Shown: positions 6,942 to 14,912 of the stretch, one piece after another | Layout: each line of letters begins with the position of its first letter | Numbering within the stretch: position 1 is the first letter of the stretch | Source: a virus | IMG/VR virus record: IMGVR_UViG_3300020406_000246 | Coordinates: 1 to 22,600 of that record | DNA length: 22,600 nt | Strand: one strand, 5' to 3' | The notes under the pieces: generated by a model | Database searches by the model: none | The model's input: only the letters and a program-made list of their open reading frames with translations | Told to the model about the DNA's origin: nothing | Translations under genes and position numbers: made by a program

Positions 6942-7204
6942 AACCAAATCCACTAAACTTTTTTGGAATTCGCGAGGTTAAGTATCAAGCACCTCATTTC
7001 GAATATGTTGATTTAGAACAATCATACAATCTAGAAGATGTTATGAGAAAATGGATTGAACACAATCTTAAAGGCAGATACCACATAGGCAAAACAATGA
7101 TATTGGATTCTAAAAACCAATATAAGAACCAAATGAGAATTGGTTTTGAGAATGAAAGAGAGCTTTCATATTTCATGTTAGCCTGTCCACATTTGAAGTA
7201 TTAA
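6938..7204 (+). CDS. Small conserved phage protein of unknown function
   Basis: An 88-residue soluble protein beginning MKPNPLNFFGIREVKYQ and containing DVMRKWIEHNLKGRYHIG and ENERELSYFMLACPHLKY. No enzyme motif seen. ATG at 6938 was preferred over upstream in-frame starts because it overlaps the stop of the microprotein (ATGA), and because upstream translation in this frame crosses an AT-rich stretch with no ribosome binding site. MKPNPLNFFG again carries a PNP-type start, as do the two microproteins. Confidence 0.65.
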   Translation: MKPNPLNFFGIREVKYQAPHFEYVDLEQSYNLEDVMRKWIEHNLKGRYHIGKTMILDSKNQYKNQMRIGFENERELSYFMLACPHLKY

Positions 7205-7221
7205 TAAGTATTAAGTAGGTA

Positions 7222-7241
7222 TATAATTATACTATTATAAT
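7222..7241 (+). promoter_or_regulatory. AT-rich leader with two TATAAT boxes
   Basis: The 48-base gap before the 7253 gene contains exact TATAAT at 7222-7227 and 7236-7241 but no recognisable -35 hexamer at the right distance and no TGn extension. It may be a phage-specific promoter or simply AT-rich spacing. AGGAG lies about 7 bases before the ATG. Confidence 0.25.
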
Positions 7242-7252
7242 AGGAGACATAA

Positions 7253-7576
7253 ATGTCAGATGAAAATAAAACTGCACAGGCTCCAGTAACTGAGCCGGCA
7301 CAACCGACTATGGCCGCACCGACGGGTGATGCACAGACGGGACAAGCACCGCAGGCAACTGAACTTACAGTTCAAGACCTTGGTGTTATCAAAACAATTA
7401 TTGAAGTTGCACAAAGTCGTGGGGCATTTAAAGCCAACGAACTTGAAGCAGTAGGTAAAACTTTTAACAAGTTAGATACCTTTTTAACTTCAATTCAAAA
7501 TCAACAAGTAGCAAAGCAACCTGACGCACCTGCGCCAGCAACTGCTCCTACTGAAGGAGACAAAGCAAATGGCTAA
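7253..7576 (+). CDS. Conserved T4-like phage protein with disordered termini
   Basis: A 107-residue protein. The N-terminal ~35 residues are rich in Ala, Pro, Thr and Gln and probably disordered; the C-terminal ~20 are Pro/Ala-rich too. Between them is a helical core, LTVQDLGVIKTIIEVAQSRGAF followed by ANELEAVGKTFNKLDTFL. From memory, the core resembles small proteins of T4-like cyanophages lying in the same gene order as the next gene. Good AGGAG ribosome binding site. The last 8 bases overlap the next gene. Role unknown. Confidence 0.75.
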   Translation: MSDENKTAQAPVTEPAQPTMAAPTGDAQTGQAPQATELTVQDLGVIKTIIEVAQSRGAFKANELEAVGKTFNKLDTFLTSIQNQQVAKQPDAPAPATAPTEGDKANG

Positions 7577-8171
7577 TATGAAGCACATAGGAAGAATAAA
7601 AAAGACAGGAAGAAAAGTTGCTGTCGTTTTTAGAACAATACCAGGTGATCCAGATAGTGCATTGGTTGTTCAAACAGAAAATATCAAAGATGCTGATCAT
7701 GACAAGTTAATGACATTGATCGAAAGCAACACTGGACAGACAGCTGATGAACTTGCTGATGCTATGACAAGAACACCACTAGGTGATGGTAGTATGATGT
7801 TAAACTCATTCCATCTAACTGGTAAACTAACAAAAGTATCTACTAGTGATATTGAAATGACACCAGACACCGCATCCACAATAAGTTTAGACGAGCTTAA
7901 TAAAATGATCGCTGAACAAAAAGGTGTGAGTGTTGCTGATTTGGCAGTTGGAGGAAGTTCAGTTGAAACAATCGCTACTGCTGAAACTGTTCCATCAGGT
8001 GAAGCAAGTGCAACCGTAGAAGCGGCTAAAGAACAACCGCTATCGGACGAGCAACTTGCAAACAATATGAGAGCAGATGCAGATAGACTGTTTAAAGAAG
8101 CAACTGAATTGCGAAAACAGGCCGAGGATTTAGACCCAAGTAAAAGTGGGAAATCCAGTGGCAAGGCGTAA
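7569..8171 (+). CDS. Conserved T4-like phage protein of unknown function, possibly structural
   Basis: A 200-residue protein. Residues 1-125 look like one folded domain (MANMKHIGRIKKTGRKVAVV, RTIPGDPDSALVV, MTPDTASTISLDELNKMIAEQKG); the remainder is low-complexity (Val/Glu/Ala/Thr) and then a charged helix (NNMRADADRLFKEATELRKQAEDL) with a Lys/Ser tail. I recall a similar MANMKHIGR protein in T4-like cyanophages among virion genes, but cannot name its function. It overlaps both neighbours, so the three genes 7253-8472 are probably translated as a unit. Confidence 0.75.
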   Translation: MANMKHIGRIKKTGRKVAVVFRTIPGDPDSALVVQTENIKDADHDKLMTLIESNTGQTADELADAMTRTPLGDGSMMLNSFHLTGKLTKVSTSDIEMTPDTASTISLDELNKMIAEQKGVSVADLAVGGSSVETIATAETVPSGEASATVEAAKEQPLSDEQLANNMRADADRLFKEATELRKQAEDLDPSKSGKSSGKA

Positions 8172-8472
8172 AACAAAAGGCCTTCCACCAGAAGTTGTTA
8201 ACAAATGGCCCGATGTATTCGGGGACGTTGATGTTCGAGCAATACCGCTAGAGTACTTACACTCTTTAAGGGTGCGTTTTAATAACGGTAAACAATGGGA
8301 CATAGCAGTAGACGTGAATAAGAACCCTGCTAAACAACTAGAAAAAACACTACGAGAACTGTTTCACACATATGATAGCAGTATCAAACACGTGGACTTT
8401 AAACTAGACACTGATAGAGTCAAAAAAGACGTTCAGAAGTCCACGAATCGCTTTCTAAAACGCCGTAAGTAA
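8158..8472 (+). CDS. Conserved T4-like phage protein of unknown function
   Basis: A 104-residue basic protein starting at GTG 8158 (MARRKTKGLPPEVV). This start was chosen over the earlier GTG at 8146 because similar cyanophage proteins, from memory, begin with MARRK followed by GLPPEVV; the GTGGGA just upstream could serve as a weak ribosome binding site. Later segments are IPLEYLHSLRVRFNNGKQWDI and a Lys-rich helical end. It overlaps the previous gene by 14 bases. The Arg/Lys content fits nucleic acid or virion contacts, but nothing specific is shown. Confidence 0.7.
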   Translation: MARRKTKGLPPEVVNKWPDVFGDVDVRAIPLEYLHSLRVRFNNGKQWDIAVDVNKNPAKQLEKTLRELFHTYDSSIKHVDFKLDTDRVKKDVQKSTNRFLKRRK

Positions 8473-8485
8473 AATGCTTATTTGG

Positions 8486-8493
8486 TATAAATA
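8486..8493 (+). promoter_or_regulatory. T4-type late promoter of the fibre gene
   Basis: Perfect TATAAATA, the T4 late promoter box read by the gp55/gp33/gp45 system, lies 28 bases upstream of the fibre ATG. With the usual distance, transcription would start around 8503-8505, just before the AGGAG (8508-8512) ribosome binding site. Its position in front of a virion gene is what late control predicts. No other perfect copy was noticed in the window on either strand. Confidence 0.75.
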
Positions 8494-8521
8494 CATATAA
8501 CAGATCCAGGAGATGTAATAA

Positions 8522-9886
8522 ATGGCGTTAAAACTAAGAAGAGGAACAGACTCACAAAGAGCATTAATTACACCAGCAGATGGTGAATTGATCTATACTA
8601 CAGACACCAAAAAGCTATTTGTTGGGGACGGTTCGACACAGGGCGGTAATCCTGTTGACACGGCCGGCTCTGCATTAGGGTCAAATCTTTCACTTAACAA
8701 CTTTGATTTAGTTGGCACAGGTAACATCAATACAACTGGAAATATCACAGTAACAGGCAACATTACTGCTGATGGAAACTTAACTTTAGGCGGTAATTTA
8801 ACTGTAGGTGACGCCAGCTCTGATACATTAAATTTAACTGCAAAAATCGAATCACATATTTTGCCAGACGTTGATAGTGCAAGAAACGTTGGTTCAGCAA
8901 CACTAAGATGGAACCAAGGTTACTTTGGATCTTTACACATTACAGATACACTTGATGCTGGAAGTGTAAATGCAAATATAATTGGTGATGATTCAACTGT
9001 AATAGTAAACAAGGCAACTGGAGCCATTAATGCTTCAGGTACATTCAAAGGTGATGTTAAGGCAACTGACAATACAAGTTTCTTTAATGCAACATCAAAA
9101 GAAATAAATGCAGGTGCGGCAACATTTACAGGAGCAGTTGCGGCTCCAAGTATAACATCTGCAAGTATTACAGGAAACTTCAAAGGTACAATAGCAGGTG
9201 ACGATTCAACTATATTAGTTGATGCTGTCAACAGTACTGTAAGACTAGACAACGGATTAATTAGTATCAACTCAGATACACTTTCAGCACTACAGGCTGA
9301 CTTCTTTATATCAAGCAAGACAGCTGGTACTCCAACTACAATGACAATTAATGATAACTCAGCAGGTGGTAGTGCTCTTAAAATATTTGGTAAGACAAAC
9401 AGTTCATTTGATCCATTAACATCATTTGTATTTAGAGGGTTCAAAGATAATTTAGTTACTCCGAACGTGATGACAGCAGGTCAATACATTGGTAAGATTA
9501 GTTTCCAAGGTTATGACACTACTACAACCAACATTGTTGAGTCAGGTGGTATTGCTTGGAGAGTAGATCCAAACAACTCACCAATTGGCACAGATACGAT
9601 GAAAGGTAAGATGGAAGTTGTTTCCAACGCAGGATCAAACTCATCACCAGATCTAAAATACTTAACATTTGATTCTCAAGGTAGAATGGGTGTTAACAAA
9701 CAAACTGCAACTGCCGTACTAGATGTAGATGGTGACGCAGTATTTTCAAGCACGGTTAAGTTTGCAAACTTAACAACTACTCAAAGAGACGCATTAACTG
9801 GAGCGAGTGCTGGTATGGTAATTTACAATACAACATTAAATAAATTACAAGTACGTACTGGTGTTGCTTGGGTAGACTTACACTAA
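8522..9886 (+). CDS. Tail fibre / virion appendage protein
   Basis: A 454-residue low-cysteine, Ser/Thr/Asn/Gly-rich protein typical of phage fibres. The N-terminus (LKLRRGTDSQRALITPADGE, then IYTTDTKKLFVGDGST) is the module many phage appendage proteins use for virion attachment, also seen at the start of Mtd-like proteins. Short beta repeats follow (GNINTTGNITVTGNITADGN), then two copies of a GDDST-[VI]-[IL]-V unit near residues 154 and 226. The C-terminus, TTTQRDALTGASAGMVIYNT then LNKLQVRTGVAWVDLH, is a common fibre end and may trimerise or bind receptor. Late promoter just upstream. Its stop overlaps by two bases the stop of the converging gene. Confidence 0.85.
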   Translation: MALKLRRGTDSQRALITPADGELIYTTDTKKLFVGDGSTQGGNPVDTAGSALGSNLSLNNFDLVGTGNINTTGNITVTGNITADGNLTLGGNLTVGDASSDTLNLTAKIESHILPDVDSARNVGSATLRWNQGYFGSLHITDTLDAGSVNANIIGDDSTVIVNKATGAINASGTFKGDVKATDNTSFFNATSKEINAGAATFTGAVAAPSITSASITGNFKGTIAGDDSTILVDAVNSTVRLDNGLISINSDTLSALQADFFISSKTAGTPTTMTINDNSAGGSALKIFGKTNSSFDPLTSFVFRGFKDNLVTPNVMTAGQYIGKISFQGYDTTTTNIVESGGIAWRVDPNNSPIGTDTMKGKMEVVSNAGSNSSPDLKYLTFDSQGRMGVNKQTATAVLDVDGDAVFSSTVKFANLTTTQRDALTGASAGMVIYNTTLNKLQVRTGVAWVDLH

Positions 9887-11346
9887 TTAAATTCAGGATA
9901 ATCAATATTTAAATTATCACGTATGCTTTGACGCATATCTTTTGCACAATAATCATCACCATACAAAACAAGATCATCAGGAACTAAACTTTTGAATTTG
10001 TTCCATTTAACTTTAAGCTGATCCGGACCTTCATTCCAATGCAACATTTCACTGGACCATACATTGGTAGTCCAAAGAACTTTGTTGCCTTCCTGTGCTT
10101 TAATTATGTTAAATAAGTTTTCAGGTTCGTTTACAATATCTATCTTGTAGAAGTTGTGTTCAAGGTTAACATACCTATCCCATAGTTGTTTAAATGCTTC
10201 TGCACCACCAAAGTCTTGTAATTCTTGTTGCCAAAATGACTCGTAATTGCCTCTATATGTTGAGGCGAAGTTATACTTTAGGTCATGTTCCAACAGCCAC
10301 AGGTGTAAATCGACCCCATTCCACGTTTCTATAAGGTCTCTTTTGTATAGTAAACTTGCATCGCACCAATCAAAGTAATGTATCTTTGTGTTATCATTGA
10401 AGCCGTTGGTGGTTAATATAGACAAAGGTTTGAATCCAGCGGCCACACTAAACAAATGATCAATGTTTTCTGTTCGCTTACCTTCACCAGACAATGTTTC
10501 TGTATTGAAAGCATACACACGATCCTTTTCTATCTTTTCCTGTTGATCTAATTTACGTAACCAAGCCTTTTGATTATAATTTAATTCTTCAACTTGCCAA
10601 TAATCTTTTTGTATCCAACTCTTTGAAAGTATGTCTGACTTGTTATATGGATACAGAAATACTTTACAAGCTCTCATGTCATTTGTTAGATTGTCTATTT
10701 TTGTATTGGTTCTTAAAGCAATATCAATCCAGTTACTACCGTCTGATGTTTTTGCCCAATGTTTTTCTCCTTCAGCAGTATCAATCCAAGCAGGTGTGTA
10801 TTCAGCATGAATCTTTTCTTCACTTAATTTAAAATTTTGTAACTTAGGCATTCTGTCCCTAAATATTCCTAGTTCATCAAAAGGAGGTTTGCCAAGTTGC
10901 TCCCAAACTTTTAGATTAACAAAAAGATACTGCCTATGCAAACCAGGATATGCTCCTTTGGTTGCATAATGATTTTGTCCTTTCTTATCCATGATATGTC
11001 CACAAACAAAAAAGTTAGGATTTTCTTTTGCATATTTTAAACTTTGTTCTACTAGATTAGGACCTCTGTAAAGCAATAATCCTTGTGCGGCTACTATACA
11101 ATATTCATGTCCTTTTGCAAAACTATTTTCGAGTATGTTTTCAACCTTATGCGAACTGCCAACGTAATCAGCAACTTTCATTTTACTCATTCTGTTGATG
11201 TAAAAGTAAGTCATTTCTAAACAACGTTTACTTATGAATTCATTTTTTATATCTCTTGAAATATTAAGTATACCTATACCTACTTGATTGTTTGATTCAT
11301 GATCCTCATAGTATCTATCATGTGTTAAACTGTTCCAGTCTTTCAT
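9883..11346 (-). CDS. Large protein of unknown function, possibly two-domain
   Basis: A 487-residue soluble protein, last in a minus-strand arm. The N-terminal half has CIVAAQGLLLYRGPNLVEQS, NPNFFVCGHIMDKKGQNHY and LHRQYLFVNLKVWEQLGKPPF; this order recalls glycosyltransferase-like proteins, but no DxD metal motif is clear. The C-terminal half has NIDHLFSVAAGFKPLSILTT then TKIHYFDWCDASLLYKRDLI, which could be a Rossmann-like fold, and ends GDDYCAKDMRQSIRDN. Start ATG at 11346 was chosen because GGAGG sits about 8 bases upstream and the ATG overlaps the 41-residue gene's stop (TAATG). Either half could be an enzyme; I do not recognise the family with confidence. Confidence 0.7.
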   Translation of the reverse strand: MKDWNSLTHDRYYEDHESNNQVGIGILNISRDIKNEFISKRCLEMTYFYINRMSKMKVADYVGSSHKVENILENSFAKGHEYCIVAAQGLLLYRGPNLVEQSLKYAKENPNFFVCGHIMDKKGQNHYATKGAYPGLHRQYLFVNLKVWEQLGKPPFDELGIFRDRMPKLQNFKLSEEKIHAEYTPAWIDTAEGEKHWAKTSDGSNWIDIALRTNTKIDNLTNDMRACKVFLYPYNKSDILSKSWIQKDYWQVEELNYNQKAWLRKLDQQEKIEKDRVYAFNTETLSGEGKRTENIDHLFSVAAGFKPLSILTTNGFNDNTKIHYFDWCDASLLYKRDLIETWNGVDLHLWLLEHDLKYNFASTYRGNYESFWQQELQDFGGAEAFKQLWDRYVNLEHNFYKIDIVNEPENLFNIIKAQEGNKVLWTTNVWSSEMLHWNEGPDQLKVKWNKFKSLVPDDLVLYGDDYCAKDMRQSIRDNLNIDYPEFN

Positions 11347-11471
11347 TAGCCGCCTCCGAATCCTGTCCAGTTCCAAGGATCCTTAAACTTGTCGTCAACA
11401 GATTTGTGTGGCTTACACGTACATCTAATGAACAAGCCAGCTAATATTCCTATTAAAAACCAAGTCAACAT
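11346..11471 (-). CDS. 41-residue membrane peptide with Trp/Gly-rich tail
   Basis: A short frame between the flavodoxin-like gene and the 487-residue gene, with start and stop both overlapping neighbours as TAATG. The peptide has one N-terminal hydrophobic helix (MLTWFLIGILAGLFI), a short RCTCK segment with two Cys, a charged stretch (VDDKFKD) and an unusual end PWNWTGFGGG. The coupled junctions are good evidence for translation. Function unknown. A Gly-rich aromatic tail next to radical SAM and AspH-like enzymes raises the idea of a modified peptide, but a plain small membrane protein is equally possible. Confidence 0.6.
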   Translation of the reverse strand: MLTWFLIGILAGLFIRCTCKPHKSVDDKFKDPWNWTGFGGG

Positions 11472-12112
11472 TATGCCCACCAACTTATTTTTTTCTTTAA
11501 ATCAGGATCTAAACCACGGGCAAGTTTTCTAACTCTTTCCATGTGTTTATTAAATTCTTTATTATCCATACCTGGCAATACACTATAAAATCTTATATAT
11601 TTTGTAACCATACCACCTAGGTTGAATACTGCTTTTTTAATTCTTCTATATGGAATGTTATCAAACAAACTAAAATTAAAATAAGTAACCATCGGACCAC
11701 CATATGTTATAGATATCAAACCTAGTTTTTTATTCATTGCTCCTGGAACAGGATAACCGTAGTTCTTAAAATACTTACTGCCAGGCACCAATGCCCTGTA
11801 ACTGAAAAACCATTTAGGGTGTAAGACCCAATCAACCCAGTTTTCTAAAATTGCTGGCATTCTCAAGTTATGACACGAGCCTATAAGAAACATAACATCA
11901 CTGTTTTCTAATCTTTTTCTATAATCCAAAACAATTTGCGGTGGTGGATTTATATCTGCATTGTAGAATGGCAGTTGTTCTTCTTCTTCAAATAAATTAA
12001 TTAGATCTATTTCATGTCCGCATTTTTCTGCTTCTTCTATAAATGTATCTCGGATAGCCGCATTGAAACTAGACTTTGTATTGTGATGTCCATATATAAT
12101 ACAAATCTTCAT
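11471..12112 (-). CDS. Flavodoxin-fold NAD(P)H oxidoreductase-like protein
   Basis: A 213-residue protein of the flavodoxin-2 / NAD(P)H-quinone-oxidoreductase type. Seen: a beta-strand plus loop start MKICIIYGHHNTKSSFNAAI (phosphate-binding region for FMN/FAD), a middle strand DVMFLIGSC, and RMPAILENWVDWVLHPKWFF followed by SY, the typical PAxLKxWxDxVxxxGxxF block of this family. It would transfer hydride from NAD(P)H to flavin and on to an acceptor. Start ATG at 12112 has GGGGATAAG before it and lies one base after the dioxygenase stop. In this context it might supply electrons to the radical SAM enzymes, as flavodoxins do, but it looks like a reductase rather than a true flavodoxin. Confidence 0.75.
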   Translation of the reverse strand: MKICIIYGHHNTKSSFNAAIRDTFIEEAEKCGHEIDLINLFEEEEQLPFYNADINPPPQIVLDYRKRLENSDVMFLIGSCHNLRMPAILENWVDWVLHPKWFFSYRALVPGSKYFKNYGYPVPGAMNKKLGLISITYGGPMVTYFNFSLFDNIPYRRIKKAVFNLGGMVTKYIRFYSVLPGMDNKEFNKHMERVRKLARGLDPDLKKKISWWA

Positions 12113-12113
12113 C

Positions 12114-12824
12114 TTATCCCCTATTGGTATAGTAACTTTTACGTAAGACATAAAACATATCACGTAATCTTCTACCAACTTCTCCATGTATTATCATGTG
12201 TATTCTAGGCTTATCACTTTTATTCCAAACTGCATGAACGTTACTAATATCCATTAAAAATGCACCACCATTGTCTTCAAATGGTACTACTCCATGGTCT
12301 TTAAAAATAAATTCACAATCTTGTGGATTGTTTAATGCTATGTTACACACACTTAATCTTTTTTCTTTTGCATCTCTATCTTGATGTGGTAATATGTAAC
12401 CACCTGGTTCAAGTAACATAAACCTTACACGATTAAGATACTCCATTGGCCATACATCAGTCAAAAACTTTTTTGTTTCAGGACACTTGTCTGCAACCCA
12501 TGTCCAATCTAATTGCTTAATTACTTTGTTTCTATCGCCATAACTGTCTAATGTTTGGGTGTCATCATCTAATCCATGTATTGTTAAACTCTTCCAACCA
12601 TAGCCATAATCATCTCTATGATCATGAAAGCTATCAATTAGTGCTTCAGCTTCATGGTACATTCCTTTCCAGGGTTGATTATCTAATGCTGACAATTTAA
12701 AGAAAGGCCAATGTGATTCTTCAACCAACCACATAGGGTCAAACACGTCTTGATATAAAAAATTTACGTCTTTCTTGTGTTCTTGCCAGTATGTGTCCAG
12801 GGTTTTTTGATGTTCTATATCCAT
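12114..12824 (-). CDS. AspH-like Fe(II)/2-oxoglutarate dioxygenase
   Basis: A 236-residue protein of the aspartyl/asparaginyl beta-hydroxylase-like family. The iron triad and 2-oxoglutarate Arg are visible: H147 and D149 in LPHQDRD, H197 in NVHAVWN and R207 in DKPRIHMIIHG, with the family's RFMLLEPGGYILPH lead-in. Such enzymes hydroxylate residues in peptides and proteins, or small amino-acid-like molecules. It is first in the arm 12824-9883. Its ATG is preceded by AAGGTAG, and only 35 bases separate it from the divergent radical SAM gene. Phages carry many 2OG dioxygenases, so the substrate cannot be assumed. Confidence 0.85.
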   Translation of the reverse strand: MDIEHQKTLDTYWQEHKKDVNFLYQDVFDPMWLVEESHWPFFKLSALDNQPWKGMYHEAEALIDSFHDHRDDYGYGWKSLTIHGLDDDTQTLDSYGDRNKVIKQLDWTWVADKCPETKKFLTDVWPMEYLNRVRFMLLEPGGYILPHQDRDAKEKRLSVCNIALNNPQDCEFIFKDHGVVPFEDNGGAFLMDISNVHAVWNKSDKPRIHMIIHGEVGRRLRDMFYVLRKSYYTNRG

Positions 12825-12859
12825 TAAACTACCTTATAATTCAGTTAAATATACTTATC
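12825..12859. promoter_or_regulatory. Short divergent intergenic region between two arms of the island
   Basis: Only 35 bases separate the start codons of the dioxygenase (minus) and the radical SAM gene (plus), so promoters for both directions must overlap here or reach into the coding ends. An exact TATAAT on the plus strand (12835-12840) lies 20 bases before the plus-strand ATG but has no convincing -35. The minus strand offers TATATT (12848-12853 on the complement), also without a -35. No TATAAATA late box is present. Confidence 0.35.
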
Positions 12860-13888
12860 ATGTATTTGAATATAGAAGATATAGATACGATTACAGTAGA
12901 TTTTACTGCTCATTGTAATGCTATGTGTGGTAATTGTTCCAGAAATTTAGGTGGAGTAGAAGTAAATCCACGTATGCCTCTTGAACATATGAGTCCTGCA
13001 ACGTTCAAGAATTTATTCAGCAAAAACGTTTTAGAAAATATCAATCAAATTGTATTCAACGGATCATATGGTGATCCGTTGGTAAGTCCGCATCTGTTTG
13101 AATGTTTAGACTATCTTGCAGATTACAATAAGCCTATTATCCACATACATACCAATGGTGGTATGCGACAGCCTAAATACTTTGAGGAACTTGCAAATAA
13201 ATTAAAAGACTTTCCTTTTCCAACCCATGTGGTGTTTAGCATAGACGGTTTAGAAGATACAAATCATTTATACAGAAGAAATGTAAAATGGAATAAGGTA
13301 ATGGAAAATGCCCAATCATTTTTAGACGCAGGTGGTTTAGGCAGATGGCGTATGTTGGTGTTTGAACACAATGCTCATCAGCTTGAACAAGCAGAAGAAT
13401 TAAGTAATAAAATGGGGTTTGCAAAATTTGATATCAATGGTGGGCATACTTTTACTGCTATGAATAGCATGGTTAACAAAGCAATAGAAAAATTTAAAGC
13501 TAACAAAAAAGAACAAGCACGTACGATAAAATATGATACAAGTAAATTAGATAATTTGAAAAGGTTGAAAGATTTAAAACAAAAACATGGAAGTTTAGAT
13601 GACGGATTTAAAAAGTCATGTATTACTTGCAAATGGCAAAAGAAAAGAAAAATACAAGTCAGTCATGTTGGTGAAGTATTTCCTTGTTGTTATATGTTGT
13701 CTGATAGATATCCAAGAGAAGTTGATAGCCCCTATGCACAAGAAGTATCAAAAGTAGATTGGCTCAACGTAAATGATATGCCTTTAGAAGTAATACTAGA
13801 CAGTCCTTTCTTTGCACATGAACTGCCTGACAGTTGGAGTAGTGAAGATAGATTTAAAATTTGTGAGGTAACCTGCGGTGAAGTGTAA
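12860..13888 (+). CDS. Radical SAM protein with SPASM-like C-terminal cysteines
   Basis: A 342-residue radical SAM enzyme. The [4Fe-4S]-SAM motif is C19-x3-C23-x2-C26 in TAHCNAMCGNCSRN. The usual GGEP strand reads GSYGDP (68-73). A C-terminal set of Cys (254, 257, 276, 277, 335, 339) resembles a SPASM/twitch auxiliary cluster: CITCKWQ, then GEVFPCCYML. It is a clear paralogue of the protein at 20672-21664: same MY-x-IEDI start, NPxMxL block, HTNGxGR/HTNGGMR and AGGxxRWxMLVFxHNxHQ. Start ATG at 12860 opposes the dioxygenase gene; no strong ribosome binding site is visible. Overlaps the next gene by 11 bases. Substrate unknown. Confidence 0.88.
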   Translation: MYLNIEDIDTITVDFTAHCNAMCGNCSRNLGGVEVNPRMPLEHMSPATFKNLFSKNVLENINQIVFNGSYGDPLVSPHLFECLDYLADYNKPIIHIHTNGGMRQPKYFEELANKLKDFPFPTHVVFSIDGLEDTNHLYRRNVKWNKVMENAQSFLDAGGLGRWRMLVFEHNAHQLEQAEELSNKMGFAKFDINGGHTFTAMNSMVNKAIEKFKANKKEQARTIKYDTSKLDNLKRLKDLKQKHGSLDDGFKKSCITCKWQKKRKIQVSHVGEVFPCCYMLSDRYPREVDSPYAQEVSKVDWLNVNDMPLEVILDSPFFAHELPDSWSSEDRFKICEVTCGEV

Positions 13889-14912
13889 GTACTTAGATCA
13901 TCAAGTTATGGTACGCCCTGATGGCGAATTCCGTTTGTGTTGCATAAGCAATGAAAAAACAAACAAGGAAAACATTAAACAAATGACTCCAGAGCAATGG
14001 TTAGCAAGTGCAACTCCCACAAAGGCACGTGAACAGTTAGCTAACAATGAATGGCCAGATGCTTGTAAAAAATGTAAACTTATGGAAGAGGCTGGTAGAC
14101 CAAGTATGCGTCAAAGACCAAGAGAGTATGGTCCTGGCATAAGTCATTTAGATATAAGGTTTGGCAATCAATGTAATTTACGTTGTACTATGTGTTACCC
14201 AGGTAGCTCTAGTAGTTTGTATGAAGAACACAAAGAATTAAAAGCAAAAGGTGAAAGCCCATGGGGTTGGTTTGACTATGGATTATACAACTGGTATACA
14301 GATGAGCAGGGAGAAACACTTGCACGTAATCCTAATTTGAGAGAAGTATATCTTACAGGTGGTGAACCTATGATGGTCAAAGGGCTTAACAAGTTCCTAG
14401 CAAAATTAGATCCATCAGTTGAAGTAAGATTTAACACCAACGGTACTTTATTTAATCCAAAAGTTTTTAATGAACTTAAAAGATTTGAACGTGTAAACAT
14501 GAACTTCAGCATAGATGGTATTGGCAGAACAAATGATTATATACGTTGGGGAAGTAATTGGGATACCATAGAATACAATTTAAATAAGTTTAGAGAAGTA
14601 GCTGATGTAAGTTTAGGTCCTACTGTACAAGTAATGAATGTCTTAGAATACGATGATTACGTTGAGTATGCACAGGCAAATCAATTAGAAATATTTGACA
14701 ACCTATTAATGACTCCAGATTGTTTGCATATTAAAAATGCACCACAGGCAATGAAAGACAGTATTCAACATTTTGATTATTGGATGAATCACCCAACAAG
14801 TGTAGAAAAGCAAGAAGAATTTAAAAAGTGGATAGGAGTGTTAGATAAAAACAGAGGTTGTAGCATTAAAGAATACTTACCAGCAGTGGCAGGATATTAT
14901 GGAATTAGTTAA
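13878..14912 (+). CDS. N-terminal-twitch radical SAM protein
   Basis: A 344-residue enzyme in which the auxiliary-cluster (twitch) module comes before the radical SAM core, an architecture known as N-twitch radical SAM. Twitch Cys: C3, the pair C21-C22 (VRPDGEFRLCC), and C63-x2-C66 (ACKKCKLMEEAG). Radical SAM motif: C99-x3-C103-x2-C106 in FGNQCNLRCTMCYPGSSSS. SAM-binding GGEP at 161-164, NTNGT near 187, and FSIDG later. GTG start at 13878 lies inside the end of the previous gene; the first codons (MKCKYLDHQVMV) match the N-terminus of this type, so little is missing. It overlaps the kinase-like gene by 14 bases. Substrate unknown. Confidence 0.88.
   Translation: MKCKYLDHQVMVRPDGEFRLCCISNEKTNKENIKQMTPEQWLASATPTKAREQLANNEWPDACKKCKLMEEAGRPSMRQRPREYGPGISHLDIRFGNQCNLRCTMCYPGSSSSLYEEHKELKAKGESPWGWFDYGLYNWYTDEQGETLARNPNLREVYLTGGEPMMVKGLNKFLAKLDPSVEVRFNTNGTLFNPKVFNELKRFERVNMNFSIDGIGRTNDYIRWGSNWDTIEYNLNKFREVADVSLGPTVQVMNVLEYDDYVEYAQANQLEIFDNLLMTPDCLHIKNAPQAMKDSIQHFDYWMNHPTSVEKQEEFKKWIGVLDKNRGCSIKEYLPAVAGYYGIS

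Noticed and set aside
7697-8188. A 163-codon minus-strand frame across the 7569 and 8158 genes
   Set aside because: Low-complexity Ser/Leu/Ala translation mirroring the plus-strand gene; the plus-strand frames match conserved phage proteins and are coupled.
8920-9444. A 174-codon minus-strand frame inside the fibre gene
   Set aside because: Antisense to a well-supported structural gene whose repetitive Ser/Thr/Ala codons leave the opposite strand free of stops; no ribosome binding site or known motif.
8522-9886. Diversity-generating retroelement target, suggested by the Mtd-like fibre N-terminus
   Set aside because: No reverse transcriptase gene, no template repeat and no adenine-biased near-copy of the fibre 3' end was found in the window; the N-terminal module is common in ordinary fibres.
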